This document shows, piece by piece, positions 16,950 through 25,381 of a stretch of 64,000 bases of DNA. Location: NCBI RefSeq assembly GCF_018860755.1, contig NZ_JAHKPW010000011.1, positions 25,772 to 89,771 on the forward strand. The letters run 5' to 3'. The notes under the pieces were generated by a model that worked only from the letters and a program-made list of their open reading frames with translations, did no database searches and had not been told where the DNA came from. The position numbers were made by a program, and so were the translations under genes. Within the stretch, counting starts at the first letter, position 1; the number at the start of each line of letters is the position of its first letter. Source of the stretch: Colwellia sp. D2M02. Its GTDB lineage: Bacteria; Pseudomonadota; Gammaproteobacteria; Enterobacterales; Alteromonadaceae.

Positions 16950-18059
16950 GTGCAGGTTTATATAAATAGTACTGGCCGTTACTTACCCGGCAAAGCCGTT
17001 AATAATGAAGAGATTGAATCGGTATTAGGTTTAATTCACGGTAAGAAAAGTCGCTTAAAGCGAAAAATTTTAAACTCTAATGGCATTTTACAGCGTCATT
17101 ACGCCATTAATGATCAACAGCAAACCACAATTTCAAATAGTGATATGGCCGCCAATGCGGGTATGAATTGTATTGACGAAAGCTACTTGGCTCCAGCCAA
17201 AATACAAATGTTAAGTTGTGCAACCAGTCAAGGAGATATGGTTTTACCTGGCTTTGGTAGCATGGTACAAGCCGCATTAAACCTTTCTGAAGTAGAGTTA
17301 CACACAAGCCACGGCATATGTTCTAGCAGCATGATGGCACTTAAAACCGCCTTTAATAATATAAGGTGTCAAGATAGCGATAACGCCTTAGTCATTGCTA
17401 GTGAACTTACCTCACGATTATTCAAACACAGCCGTTATGAACAAGTTACCGATCAAGCTGTAGATTTTAATGCTGAATTTCTACGGTGGATGCTATCAGA
17501 CGGCGCAGGGGCATTATTACTAGAAAATCAGCCTCGACCAACTGGCCGTAGCCTTCGTATTGATTGGATTAAAAGTTTTTCACACGCCAATGTTTTTCCT
17601 GTTTGTATGTCGGTGGGACAATCTAAAGATGAAGAGCAAAAAACATGGCAAGACTACTCAAGCTATGGCGAAGCAGAACAAGCTGGCGCACTTTTATTAC
17701 GCCAAGATGTTAGGTTACTCGACAATATTGTTGCTGTTGGCGTACAAGGTTTTTTAAAGTTAATTGCACAAGGTCACGTTGACCCTCATAAAATTGACCA
17801 TGTGTTATGTCACTTTTCATCAAAATATTTCAAAAATAAAATTTTTGAAATGCTAGAAGTTTCAGGGGCGAGTATTGCTGAAGAAAAATGGTATACCAAC
17901 CTTTATCAACGTGGAAATACCGGCTGTGCATCAATTTTTATTATGTTAGATGAGTTCATTAAAACTCATGAGCTAAAAGCTGGCGAAACACTTTTTTGCA
18001 TGGTTCCCGAAAGTGGTCGTTTTAACTGTGCGTACATGCACTTAACTGTTGTAGGGTAA
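16950..18059 (+). CDS. KAS III (FabH-like) beta-ketoacyl synthase family protein
   Basis: This 369-residue thiolase-fold condensing enzyme has a FabH-type triad: Cys124 (HGICSSSMM), His288 (LCHFSSKYF) and Asn323 (RGNTGCAS). It starts with GTG directly after the preceding stop, with AAGAAGG as ribosome-binding site. Housekeeping fabH normally sits in the fab cluster and is shorter, about 320 residues; this one is therefore likely specialised. It could condense an acyl or aryl thioester with malonyl-ACP or form an ester bond. It lies six bases before the putative diiron oxidase gene. Confidence 0.78.
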   Translation: MQVYINSTGRYLPGKAVNNEEIESVLGLIHGKKSRLKRKILNSNGILQRHYAINDQQQTTISNSDMAANAGMNCIDESYLAPAKIQMLSCATSQGDMVLPGFGSMVQAALNLSEVELHTSHGICSSSMMALKTAFNNIRCQDSDNALVIASELTSRLFKHSRYEQVTDQAVDFNAEFLRWMLSDGAGALLLENQPRPTGRSLRIDWIKSFSHANVFPVCMSVGQSKDEEQKTWQDYSSYGEAEQAGALLLRQDVRLLDNIVAVGVQGFLKLIAQGHVDPHKIDHVLCHFSSKYFKNKIFEMLEVSGASIAEEKWYTNLYQRGNTGCASIFIMLDEFIKTHELKAGETLFCMVPESGRFNCAYMHLTVVG

Positions 18060-18065
18060 TAAATA

Positions 18066-18749
18066 ATGGATAATATAGTCTTAACCAAGCTAGGACAAAG
18101 TTGCTTACAATCACTGCTAAAAGTCTGGTTCGATTTTGATCTAGCCATCACGCAAGTACCTATTATAAAACGCTTAGAGCAAGGGCGATTAAGTATTGAA
18201 GATTATCAAAGCTTATTACTTAATTTACGCCAACAAGTCATTGAAGGCTCACGCTGGATCAGCCGTTGTGCCTCAAGCTTTGATCGCGAATATGCTGATG
18301 TCAGGTCAACCGTCATTAGCCACGCCACAGAAGAGCATCGTGATTACCTAATACTTGAAAACGATTATGTAGCAACAGGTGGAACCTTAACCGACATTCA
18401 AGCAGCCAGTAAAAATATAGGCTCGGAGGCACTACATGGCTTTTTAATGTACCGAGCAAGCCAACCCAACCCCGTTGATTTAATTGGTGCAATGTGGATT
18501 ATTGAAGGTCTAGGTAACAAAATGGCCAGCAAATGGTCACAACGTATTAATGAGCAATTTTCATTTGAAAATACTATTACTGCCTTTATGGATTACCACG
18601 GTGAAAACGATGAAAATCACTTACAAGCGCTTTACCGTCTGATTGATCGCGTAGCAACATCGCCTGAGCGGGTTAACGACATAATACGCACCGCAAAAGT
18701 CGTCGCTAAATTGTATCAACTGCAATTAGAGGAGGTTGATAATGGCTAA
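18066..18749 (+). CDS. Haem-oxygenase-fold putative diiron oxidase (iron-containing redox enzyme family)
   Basis: This 227-residue, mostly helical protein is of the TenA/PqqC/haem-oxygenase-like type. Candidate iron ligands are spaced as in haem-oxygenase-like diiron oxidases: Glu60 (QVIEGSRWI), His86 with Glu89/Glu90 and His91 (SHATEEH), Glu147 (WIIEGLG), and His178, Asp182 and His185 (YHGENDENH). Relatives carry out oxygen-dependent reactions such as decarboxylation to alkenes, N-oxygenation or chain cleavage. The substrate is unknown; the adjacent KAS III suggests an acyl chain. Its end overlaps the next gene's start by eight bases. Confidence 0.7.
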   Translation: MDNIVLTKLGQSCLQSLLKVWFDFDLAITQVPIIKRLEQGRLSIEDYQSLLLNLRQQVIEGSRWISRCASSFDREYADVRSTVISHATEEHRDYLILENDYVATGGTLTDIQAASKNIGSEALHGFLMYRASQPNPVDLIGAMWIIEGLGNKMASKWSQRINEQFSFENTITAFMDYHGENDENHLQALYRLIDRVATSPERVNDIIRTAKVVAKLYQLQLEEVDNG

Positions 18750-19596
18750 AAAAGTCAGTCCTTATTTACAGGCCATTAGCAATGATGACTCTCTGCCGAT
18801 AGAAGAGGTTGCCACGCAATTATGGATGACAGATCTCAATAACAGCTTTCGCTGGGTATTAAGACCATTATTACAGCTTTTTTTTGCAATACTGCTGCAT
18901 ATTGTATGGTTTATTAAACGGTTACCTTTCCCTCAATTTAGCGCCCATCACTTTTTACAAAAAACTATTTGCTGGTTTTGTCGTTATTTTGTTTCACCTG
19001 AAGCCAACCTTTTAATTCTTAGGCACTTTGCTACTGAATCGAATATTTTAAACTTTTTATCGGAAAATACAGGGCACGAACATCGCGTTAATCTTTACCC
19101 AAAAACCATTAACGATATGCTCAATAGTACCTTTGTTGATCACGACCAAGAGCTATTCGACTGTTTTATCAAGCTAGGAAAAAGTCAGGCACCAATTTCA
19201 AACAACGACATTTTACCGAGATGTACTTGGGACAGCTGGCAGCCAATTAATATGGACGACTTTCATATCAAAAGAAGATCAACGCAAATACTCGACTTTG
19301 AAACGTCGCATGCTTTATTTATGTGCTTATTTTGTTTTTTACTGAAAAAAGATGAGTATCGCGATGCAATTAATGGCTTTAATTTAGATCAATCTATCGC
19401 GATCAGAGTCGGTCGCATCATTAATGAGCCTAACTTAACTGAGTTAGCCTATAACAAATATCCTCAGTATTTGCTTGGCCCTTGGAACTTAGGGCAGCGC
19501 TTTTTAATGCATGGCTTTTTTACCGAACACTTATACGCAAGGTTAGAAACAATAAGACTGATACAACTTGAAAAGAGTAGCCCCGACTCGGCTTAA
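18742..19596 (+). CDS. Protein of unknown function, associated with KAS III/diiron oxidase genes
   Basis: This 284-residue protein has one strong hydrophobic stretch around residues 40-65 and no motif I recognise. Histidines are frequent (HH near 68-69, HEH, DH, HGFFTEH near the C-terminus), but no clear catalytic pattern emerges. The ATG at 18742 is preferred over a TTG at 18736 because a perfect GGAGG lies six bases before it. It overlaps the diiron-type gene by eight bases and so is almost certainly in the same operon. A membrane-associated partner or further enzyme of that pathway is the reasonable reading. Confidence 0.6.
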   Translation: MAKKVSPYLQAISNDDSLPIEEVATQLWMTDLNNSFRWVLRPLLQLFFAILLHIVWFIKRLPFPQFSAHHFLQKTICWFCRYFVSPEANLLILRHFATESNILNFLSENTGHEHRVNLYPKTINDMLNSTFVDHDQELFDCFIKLGKSQAPISNNDILPRCTWDSWQPINMDDFHIKRRSTQILDFETSHALFMCLFCFLLKKDEYRDAINGFNLDQSIAIRVGRIINEPNLTELAYNKYPQYLLGPWNLGQRFLMHGFFTEHLYARLETIRLIQLEKSSPDSA

Positions 19597-19620
19597 ATAA
19601 TCAATTTACAGGGATGTATA

Positions 19621-20388
19621 ATGCGTAGCCTATCAGATATTGAAAAACTATTTTTGCGTACTCGATTAAGAAGATTTCGTATTAATTTCTTTTTTACCAA
19701 GCTCTTATATGCAGGGCTTTGTCTATCTATCGTTTTATGCTTATATGGATATATAAGCGCTGGCGGTAATTGGATGCCAGGGATACTCCAATATGTTTTA
19801 GCGATAGTTGGCAGTGGTTTTGCGTTTTATTGGGCAATAAGGGTTGGAACACTGCGCCTTTTCTCTCCTATATACCCTACTTTATCAACTATTACGGGGA
19901 GGCTATTCGTAGAGCGCCCTAATAAAGGCCTACTGAGCCAGTTAGAGTTATCAAACAATTTTGTTCTACCAAATGGTAAACGATATATCGTCGTATTGCC
20001 TTATTTTTGGGAAAGAGCTGTTCATACAGGAAAAGAATATACACTAGAAGTCTCAGGAATAAATGGAGAATATGGCACCCTTAATAACTCCCCTATTATT
20101 CTCATCACATCAATGATCTTTAATGGCAAAGAGAGAGTGTTGAGTAAATATGCTTTTGAAGACGCGAGAAAAGCCGTTCACCATCCAACATATGCAGTAG
20201 CCATCTTATGTTTGTCACCTATGTTACTACTCTTCACAATAATGTTATTTCATTCGTTAGAAGCGTTCAGCCTAATAGGAACATTACTCATATCAACCTT
20301 AATTAGCATATGTATTTGGCTTTATATTGAGGACAGTAAGCGCTGGCAACGCATTAGAAAGAAAATGCTAGAACTATCAAAGATCTAA
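19621..20388 (+). CDS. Unknown membrane protein with N- and C-terminal helix pairs
   Basis: This 255-residue protein is not recognised. Two hydrophobic helices lie near residues 25-75 and another two near 195-240. Between them is a soluble region of about 110 residues beginning near LFVERPNKGLLSQ, with a beta-rich look (RYIVVLPYFW, YTLEVSGINGEYGTL). This resembles small membrane proteins with a central DUF-type beta domain. It follows the preceding operon by 24 bases but could be transcribed separately. The codon style seems less biased than its neighbours (more rare Arg and Ile codons), a weak hint of later acquisition. Confidence 0.5.
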   Translation: MRSLSDIEKLFLRTRLRRFRINFFFTKLLYAGLCLSIVLCLYGYISAGGNWMPGILQYVLAIVGSGFAFYWAIRVGTLRLFSPIYPTLSTITGRLFVERPNKGLLSQLELSNNFVLPNGKRYIVVLPYFWERAVHTGKEYTLEVSGINGEYGTLNNSPIILITSMIFNGKERVLSKYAFEDARKAVHHPTYAVAILCLSPMLLLFTIMLFHSLEAFSLIGTLLISTLISICIWLYIEDSKRWQRIRKKMLELSKI

Positions 20389-20502
20389 ATAATAATATAC
20401 CAACTGCTCCTTTAAGAGTGCATATTTAATGAACTTTTAAACATTAGCCTTCATATACAAACACTACAATTTTTATGCAACTCACTTGCCTTTAAACACA
20501 GC

Positions 20503-20518
20503 CTGTATATACTAACAG
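20503..20518. promoter_or_regulatory. LexA SOS box 1
   Basis: CTGTATATACTAACAG fits the gammaproteobacterial LexA consensus CTGT-N8-ACAG exactly. It lies 32 bases upstream of the lexA start codon, in tandem with a second box. Confidence 0.88.
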
Positions 20519-20523
20519 TAACA

Positions 20524-20539
20524 CTGTGTAAATTTACAG
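20524..20539. promoter_or_regulatory. LexA SOS box 2
   Basis: CTGTGTAAATTTACAG is a second perfect CTGT-N8-ACAG site, 21 bases centre to centre from the first, so two LexA dimers would sit on the same helix face. It ends 11 bases before the lexA start codon. Tandem boxes are also the arrangement at E. coli lexA and imply autoregulation. Confidence 0.9.
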
Positions 20540-20550
20540 GCTAAATAATA

Positions 20551-21183
20551 ATGAATTCGATACTCGATTTACCTTCGTTGACTAAAAGACAGCAACAAAT
20601 ATTAGACTTAATTAAAGATAAAATTGCTGATACTGGTATGCCACCAACTCGGGCTGAAATAGCGACTTTTTTTGGTTTTAAATCAGCTAATGCTGCCGAA
20701 GAGCATTTAAAAGCCCTTGCAAAGAAAGGTTACATTGAAATGTTAGCAGGTACCTCTCGTGGTATCCGTTTAACAGAAGAAATTATGGAAGAAGCGGGTT
20801 TACCACTTATTGGCCGTGTTGCCGCAGGCGAGCCTATTTTAGCGCAAGAGCATGTTGAAGATCATTACAAAATGGATGGTAGCCTTTTTCATCCGCCCGC
20901 CAATTACTTACTACGTGTTAACGGCGAAAGCATGAAAGATATTGGTATTTTAGATGGTGATTTACTAGCGGTTCACCAAACAACTGACGTGCAAAATGGT
21001 CAAGTTGTTGTTGCTCGTGTTGAGGATGATGTTACCGTTAAGCGCTTTAAGCGCGAGGGTAATATTGTTTACTTGCATGCTGAAAATGAAGATTTCTCCC
21101 CGATTAAAGTTGATTTAACACAACAGCAATTTAGTATTGAAGGTTTAGCTGTTGGTGTAATACGCAACGGTAACTGGATGTAA
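20551..21183 (+). CDS. lexA: LexA, SOS response repressor
   Basis: This 210-residue repressor has an N-terminal winged helix ([11 protein letters not shown] onward, with recognition region [23 protein letters not shown]). Its C-terminal peptidase domain contains the Ala92-Gly93 self-cleavage site and the Ser127/Lys164 catalytic pair (GESMKD and VKRFK). It represses DNA damage genes until RecA filaments trigger its autoproteolysis. Two SOS boxes immediately upstream show autorepression. No sulA-like gene follows; a strong terminator does. Confidence 0.97.
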   Translation: MNSILDLPSLTKRQQQILDLIKDKIADTGMPPTRAEIATFFGFKSANAAEEHLKALAKKGYIEMLAGTSRGIRLTEEIMEEAGLPLIGRVAAGEPILAQEHVEDHYKMDGSLFHPPANYLLRVNGESMKDIGILDGDLLAVHQTTDVQNGQVVVARVEDDVTVKRFKREGNIVYLHAENEDFSPIKVDLTQQQFSIEGLAVGVIRNGNWM

Positions 21184-21215
21184 CTCTAGTTTATAAAAAC
21201 CGCGCCACTATTAAT

Positions 21216-21272
21216 AAAGAGCCAGTAAATAAATTTCAATAAATTCTTTTGATCTTTATTTACTGGCTCTTT
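21216..21272 (+). terminator. Strong hairpin terminator after lexA
   Basis: Bases 21216-21233 and 21255-21272 form a perfect 18-bp stem around a 21-base loop; the stem ends in AAAG/CTTT so it can work on either strand. It lies 33 bases after the lexA stop and separates lexA from the cox cluster. Confidence 0.85.
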
Positions 21273-21614
21273 AGTTTATTAAACCTCAGCTCAAACCTCG
21301 TACCTCCTACTAATGAAGACTATTTAGAGTTAACACTCTATTGAATTAAATGGTTTTTTTTCAATTCCTGTTCTATAAATTATATTGACCTACAATCAAA
21401 TGTAGCGTATTCATAATACAAATAACGCATAAAAAACGAACAAAAAGAATAAGACGTTAATGCGCTAATACTCTCTCATCGAAGATTGTTATTATCAGCT
21501 CTCGTCACTAGCTAGTTTATAAAATAATAATAAAACTAACAGATATTCAGTTCAGTGGGCCGTGATTTACATTGCTGCAATTCTGTTTTCTATGCATTAG
21601 AAAGGAGATGTCGA
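21273..21614 (+). promoter_or_regulatory. Untranslated leader/promoter region of the cox cluster
   Basis: About 340 bases with no gene that I can support. It must hold the cox operon promoter. A weak sigma-70-like pair may be TTGACC at 21385 with TATTCA 17 bases on; this is tentative. An in-frame upstream GTG at 21555 exists but lacks the ribosome-binding site that the GTG at 21615 has (AAAGGAG at 21600-21606). Confidence 0.4.
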
Positions 21615-23189
21615 GTGAGCAGACGTAACCTAGCTTGGCTACTATGGCTAAGTGTATTTAGTAATTCAACATGGGCAAACAGTAAGCTTAATTTAACCCA
21701 AGGTGTTACCGAAATAAGTAGAGAAGTATATGATTTACATATGCTTGTGCTCTATATTTGTACCGCTATTGGCGTTATAGTTTTTGGCATTATGTTCTGG
21801 TCTATCGCGTTTCACCGAAAATCTAAAGGTGCAAAGCCTGCAGACTTCCATGAAAGTACTAAAGTAGAAATACTCTGGACCGCTATCCCTATTGTTATTC
21901 TTATTGCTATGGCAATTCCCGCAACTAAAACACTTATCGCTATGGAAAATAACGATAATTCTGACGTTACTATTCAAATTACCGGTTCACAATGGAAATG
22001 GCATTATAAATACTTTGATCAAGATATTGAGTTTTATTCTGTGTTATCGACGCCTCGTGAGCAATATGAAAACCATCAAGGTGAATCTGATAAAAGTGAA
22101 AATTATTTATTAGAAGTTGATAAACACCTTGTTATTCCCGCCAACCAAAAAGTACGTTTTTTAATTACCTCTGACGATGTTATTCATTCATGGTGGGTGC
22201 CTGCATTCGCAGTTAAACAAGATGCCAACCCTGGTTTTATTAATGAAGCATGGACCAAAGTCGACGAGCCAGGTATTTATCGTGGTCAGTGTGCCGAATT
22301 ATGCGGTAAGGATCATGGGTTTATGCCCATTGTTGTCGAGGTAAAGTCTGTTGAAGATTACCAATTATGGCTTGATGAACAGCACGAGTTAATAGCGCAA
22401 GCAGCTGATGCTGAAAAAGCCTCACTAAGCGCAGAAGCTTCAATGGATGAATTAATGGCCTTAGGTGAGAAAACCTATGTCGCTTATTGTGCAGCATGTC
22501 ATCAAGTATCGGGAGCAGGTTTACCTCCTGCTTTTCCTGCTCTTAAAAATAGCTCCATTGCGACTGGCGATGTTAATACGCACATTCAAATAGTCTTTAA
22601 TGGTAAAGCTGGTACTGGCATGCAAGGCTACGGTAAACAATTAAGCTTGAAAGAAATCGCTGCTGTTGTCACCTATGAGCGCAACGCTTGGGGTAACAAT
22701 ACTGGCGATGCTGTACAAGCATCTCAAGTGAAATCTGCAGCGGATAGCTCAACAGCTAACGATGAAACAACGCTCGAGGCAGTAACAACCCCCATCACTG
22801 ACACTAGCGACAAAAAAGTCGACGCCCCCATGGTTACCAATACTGCGACCGAAGACCTCACTAAGATCTACAGTAAAGAGGAATTAATGACAATGGGTGA
22901 AAACGTTTATATGAAAGCGTGTGTTGCTTGTCATCAACCTACAGGAGCAGGATTACCACCCGCATTTCCTGCACTAAAAGGTAGTCCTATGGTGTTAGGG
23001 GATATAGCGGCTCATATTGACATAGTACTTAACGGGAGCAAGAAAAATGCTGCTATGGCTGCTTTTGGTAGCCAATTAACCAAAACAGAAATAGCCGCCG
23101 TTATTACTTATGAACGCAATGCATGGGGAAATAATACCGGTGATTTAGTACAACCTGCAGCCATTGATACTGCTGCTAGCGCGAAGTAA
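21615..23189 (+). CDS. coxB: Cytochrome c oxidase subunit II with two fused cytochrome c domains
   Basis: This 524-residue exported subunit has a signal peptide (to about residue 21), two membrane helices (about 43-63 and 88-106), and the cupredoxin domain with CuA ligands His191, Cys226, Cys230, His234 and Met237. After it come two tandem class I cytochrome c domains with CAACH at 292-296 and CVACH at 436-440. They are joined by an Ala/Thr/Asp-rich linker (about 365-415) and each ends in a YERNAWGNNTGD block, so they arose by duplication. The domains should receive electrons and feed CuA. The start is GTG after AAAGGAG. Confidence 0.95.
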   Translation: MSRRNLAWLLWLSVFSNSTWANSKLNLTQGVTEISREVYDLHMLVLYICTAIGVIVFGIMFWSIAFHRKSKGAKPADFHESTKVEILWTAIPIVILIAMAIPATKTLIAMENNDNSDVTIQITGSQWKWHYKYFDQDIEFYSVLSTPREQYENHQGESDKSENYLLEVDKHLVIPANQKVRFLITSDDVIHSWWVPAFAVKQDANPGFINEAWTKVDEPGIYRGQCAELCGKDHGFMPIVVEVKSVEDYQLWLDEQHELIAQAADAEKASLSAEASMDELMALGEKTYVAYCAACHQVSGAGLPPAFPALKNSSIATGDVNTHIQIVFNGKAGTGMQGYGKQLSLKEIAAVVTYERNAWGNNTGDAVQASQVKSAADSSTANDETTLEAVTTPITDTSDKKVDAPMVTNTATEDLTKIYSKEELMTMGENVYMKACVACHQPTGAGLPPAFPALKGSPMVLGDIAAHIDIVLNGSKKNAAMAAFGSQLTKTEIAAVITYERNAWGNNTGDLVQPAAIDTAASAK

Positions 23190-23199
23190 GGGACATAAA

Positions 23200-24822
23200 A
23201 TGACTACAGACGTTATAGAACAAGAATCCCACGACGAGCACCATGATGATCACAAAATGACAGGTATCAAGCGTTGGCTATACACCACCAACCATAAAGA
23301 TATTGGTACGCTCTATTTATGGTTCGCTTTTATCATGTTTTTAACTGGTGGCGCTTTTGCCATGGTTATCAGGGCAGAGCTATTTCAGCCTGGCTTACAA
23401 TTAGTTGAACCTGATTTTTTTAACCAGTTAACCACAGTGCATGGTTTAATTATGGTATTTGGCGCAATAATGCCAGCGTTCACTGGCTTTGCAAACTGGA
23501 TGCTACCTATGATGGTTGGTGCGCCAGACATGGCATTACCACGTATGAATAACTGGAGTTTTTGGATTTTACCTTTCGCGTTTAGTATTCTACTCGCTTC
23601 TTTTTTCATGGAAAGTGGCGCACCTAATTTCGGTTGGACCTTCTACGCACCGCTCTCAACCACCTACTCTAACGGTAGTACCGCCTTTTTTGTTTTTGCC
23701 GTACATATTATGGGGATTTCATCCATTATGGGGGCTATTAATATCGTTGTTACCATAATGAATATGCGTGCTCCCGGCATGACCTACATGAAAATGCCAT
23801 TATTTGTGTGGACTTTTTTTATCACCGCTTATTTATTAATTGCCGTAATGCCTGTACTCGCTGGTGTGGTTACTATGCTATTAACCGACACTTACTTCGG
23901 TACCAATTTTTTCAATGCCGCTGGTGGTGGCGACCCAGTAATGTTTCAGCATATTTTCTGGTTCTTTGGTCATCCCGAAGTATATATTATGATTTTACCT
24001 GCCTTTGGTATTGTCTCTACTATTATTCCAGCTTTTGCCCGTAAACGTTTATTTGGTTATAGCTCAATGGTTTACGCCACAGCGTCTATCGCTTTACTTT
24101 CATTCATTGTTTGGGCGCATCACATGTTTACTACTGGTATGCCACTCTTTGGTGAGCTGTTCTTCATGTATTGCACTATGTTAATTGCCGTTCCAACTGG
24201 GGTAAAAGTGTTTAACTGGGTCGCAACCATGTGGCGCGGTTCATTAAGCTTTGAAACGCCAATGTTATTCTCTATCGCCTTTGTTATTTTGTTTACTATT
24301 GGTGGTTTTTCAGGCTTGATGCTAGCAATGACCCCTGTCGATTTTCAATATCATGATACTTATTTTGTGGTTGCGCACTTTCATTATGTCTTAGTGACTG
24401 GCTCGTTATTTTCTATTTTTGCTGGTACCTATTATTGGCTGCCTAAATGGACAGGGCATATGTACAACGTCACTTTAAGTAAATGGCATTTTTGGTGCTC
24501 ATTGATTTCAGTTAATTTACTGTTCTTCCCGATGCACTTCTTAGGCTTAGCGGGTATGCCGCGCAGAATTCCTGACTATGCGTTGCAATTTGCCGACTTT
24601 AACAAATGGGTCAGCATTGGTGGTTTTGCTTTTGGTTTATCGCAATTCATCTTTTTAGCCGTAATTATTAAATGCATTAAAGGTGGAAAAAAAGCACCAG
24701 CAAAACCTTGGGATGGTGCCGATGGTCTAGAATGGACAGTAGCGAGCCCTGCGCCTTATCACACCTTTACTACACCACCTTCACAAGCCGATATTGATGG
24801 AATATATAAGGACGAACACTAA
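23200..24822 (+). CDS. coxA: Cytochrome c oxidase subunit I
   Basis: This 540-residue, twelve-helix haem-copper oxidase subunit reduces oxygen and pumps protons. Visible signatures include the haem ligand His in TTVHGLIMVFGA, the CuB segment HPEVYI, the His-His pair in WAHHMF, and the HDTYFVVAHFHYV ligand segment. HPEVYIMILPAFG, with Glu, points to an A-type proton channel. The ATG at 23200 has AAGGGA upstream; an upstream in-frame ATT-type start overlapping coxB is not needed. The one-base overlap with ctaG supports co-transcription. Confidence 0.97.
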   Translation: MTTDVIEQESHDEHHDDHKMTGIKRWLYTTNHKDIGTLYLWFAFIMFLTGGAFAMVIRAELFQPGLQLVEPDFFNQLTTVHGLIMVFGAIMPAFTGFANWMLPMMVGAPDMALPRMNNWSFWILPFAFSILLASFFMESGAPNFGWTFYAPLSTTYSNGSTAFFVFAVHIMGISSIMGAINIVVTIMNMRAPGMTYMKMPLFVWTFFITAYLLIAVMPVLAGVVTMLLTDTYFGTNFFNAAGGGDPVMFQHIFWFFGHPEVYIMILPAFGIVSTIIPAFARKRLFGYSSMVYATASIALLSFIVWAHHMFTTGMPLFGELFFMYCTMLIAVPTGVKVFNWVATMWRGSLSFETPMLFSIAFVILFTIGGFSGLMLAMTPVDFQYHDTYFVVAHFHYVLVTGSLFSIFAGTYYWLPKWTGHMYNVTLSKWHFWCSLISVNLLFFPMHFLGLAGMPRRIPDYALQFADFNKWVSIGGFAFGLSQFIFLAVIIKCIKGGKKAPAKPWDGADGLEWTVASPAPYHTFTTPPSQADIDGIYKDEH

Positions 24823-25355
24823 TGTCTGAAACAGTAAGCCATAGCAAAACCGTTAAAAAACTCAGCTTAGTGGTGCTCGCTATGTTTGGTTTTGGTTTTG
24901 CCTTGGTGCCTCTGTACGATGTTTTTTGTGATATTACCGGCCTTAATGGCAAAACTAACGATACTGCAGCCACTTACAATGCCAACGGAGTTGATGAGTC
25001 TCGCACAATTACAGTGCAGTTTATTACTCGCAATGCGCAAGGCATACCTTGGCAATTTTCACCTGTGATCAATAGCATTGATGTTCATCCTGGTGAAATG
25101 AAGTTTGTAAAATTTTATGCCAAAAACAAAGCAGATCACGCCATGACAGGCCAAGCTGTACCCTCGGTTTCACCAGGAATGGCAGCTAATTACTTTAATA
25201 AAATTGAATGCTTCTGTTTCACTAATCAACCGCTAGCTGCAGGTGAAGAGGTTGAAATGGGATTGCAGTTTTATGTAGATCAAGACTTACCCAGCGACAT
25301 AAGCACCTTAACGCTCTCTTATACTTTGTACGATATTGGTAAAAAATCATCCTAA
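24822..25355 (+). CDS. ctaG: CtaG/Cox11, CuB-site copper assembly protein
   Basis: This 177-residue protein has one N-terminal membrane helix (about 14-32) and a periplasmic beta domain with the copper-binding pair Cys130-Phe-Cys132 (IECFCFTNQPL). It delivers copper to the CuB centre of subunit I. It lies between coxA and coxC, as in many proteobacteria, and starts at the last base of coxA. Confidence 0.94.
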   Translation: MSETVSHSKTVKKLSLVVLAMFGFGFALVPLYDVFCDITGLNGKTNDTAATYNANGVDESRTITVQFITRNAQGIPWQFSPVINSIDVHPGEMKFVKFYAKNKADHAMTGQAVPSVSPGMAANYFNKIECFCFTNQPLAAGEEVEMGLQFYVDQDLPSDISTLTLSYTLYDIGKKSS

Positions 25356-25381
25356 GATAATACCTTGAAAAGGGATATGAA

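Noticed and set aside
21555..21614. Upstream extension of coxB to a GTG at 21555
   Set aside because: No ribosome-binding site precedes it; the GTG at 21615 follows AAAGGAG and gives a normal signal peptide.
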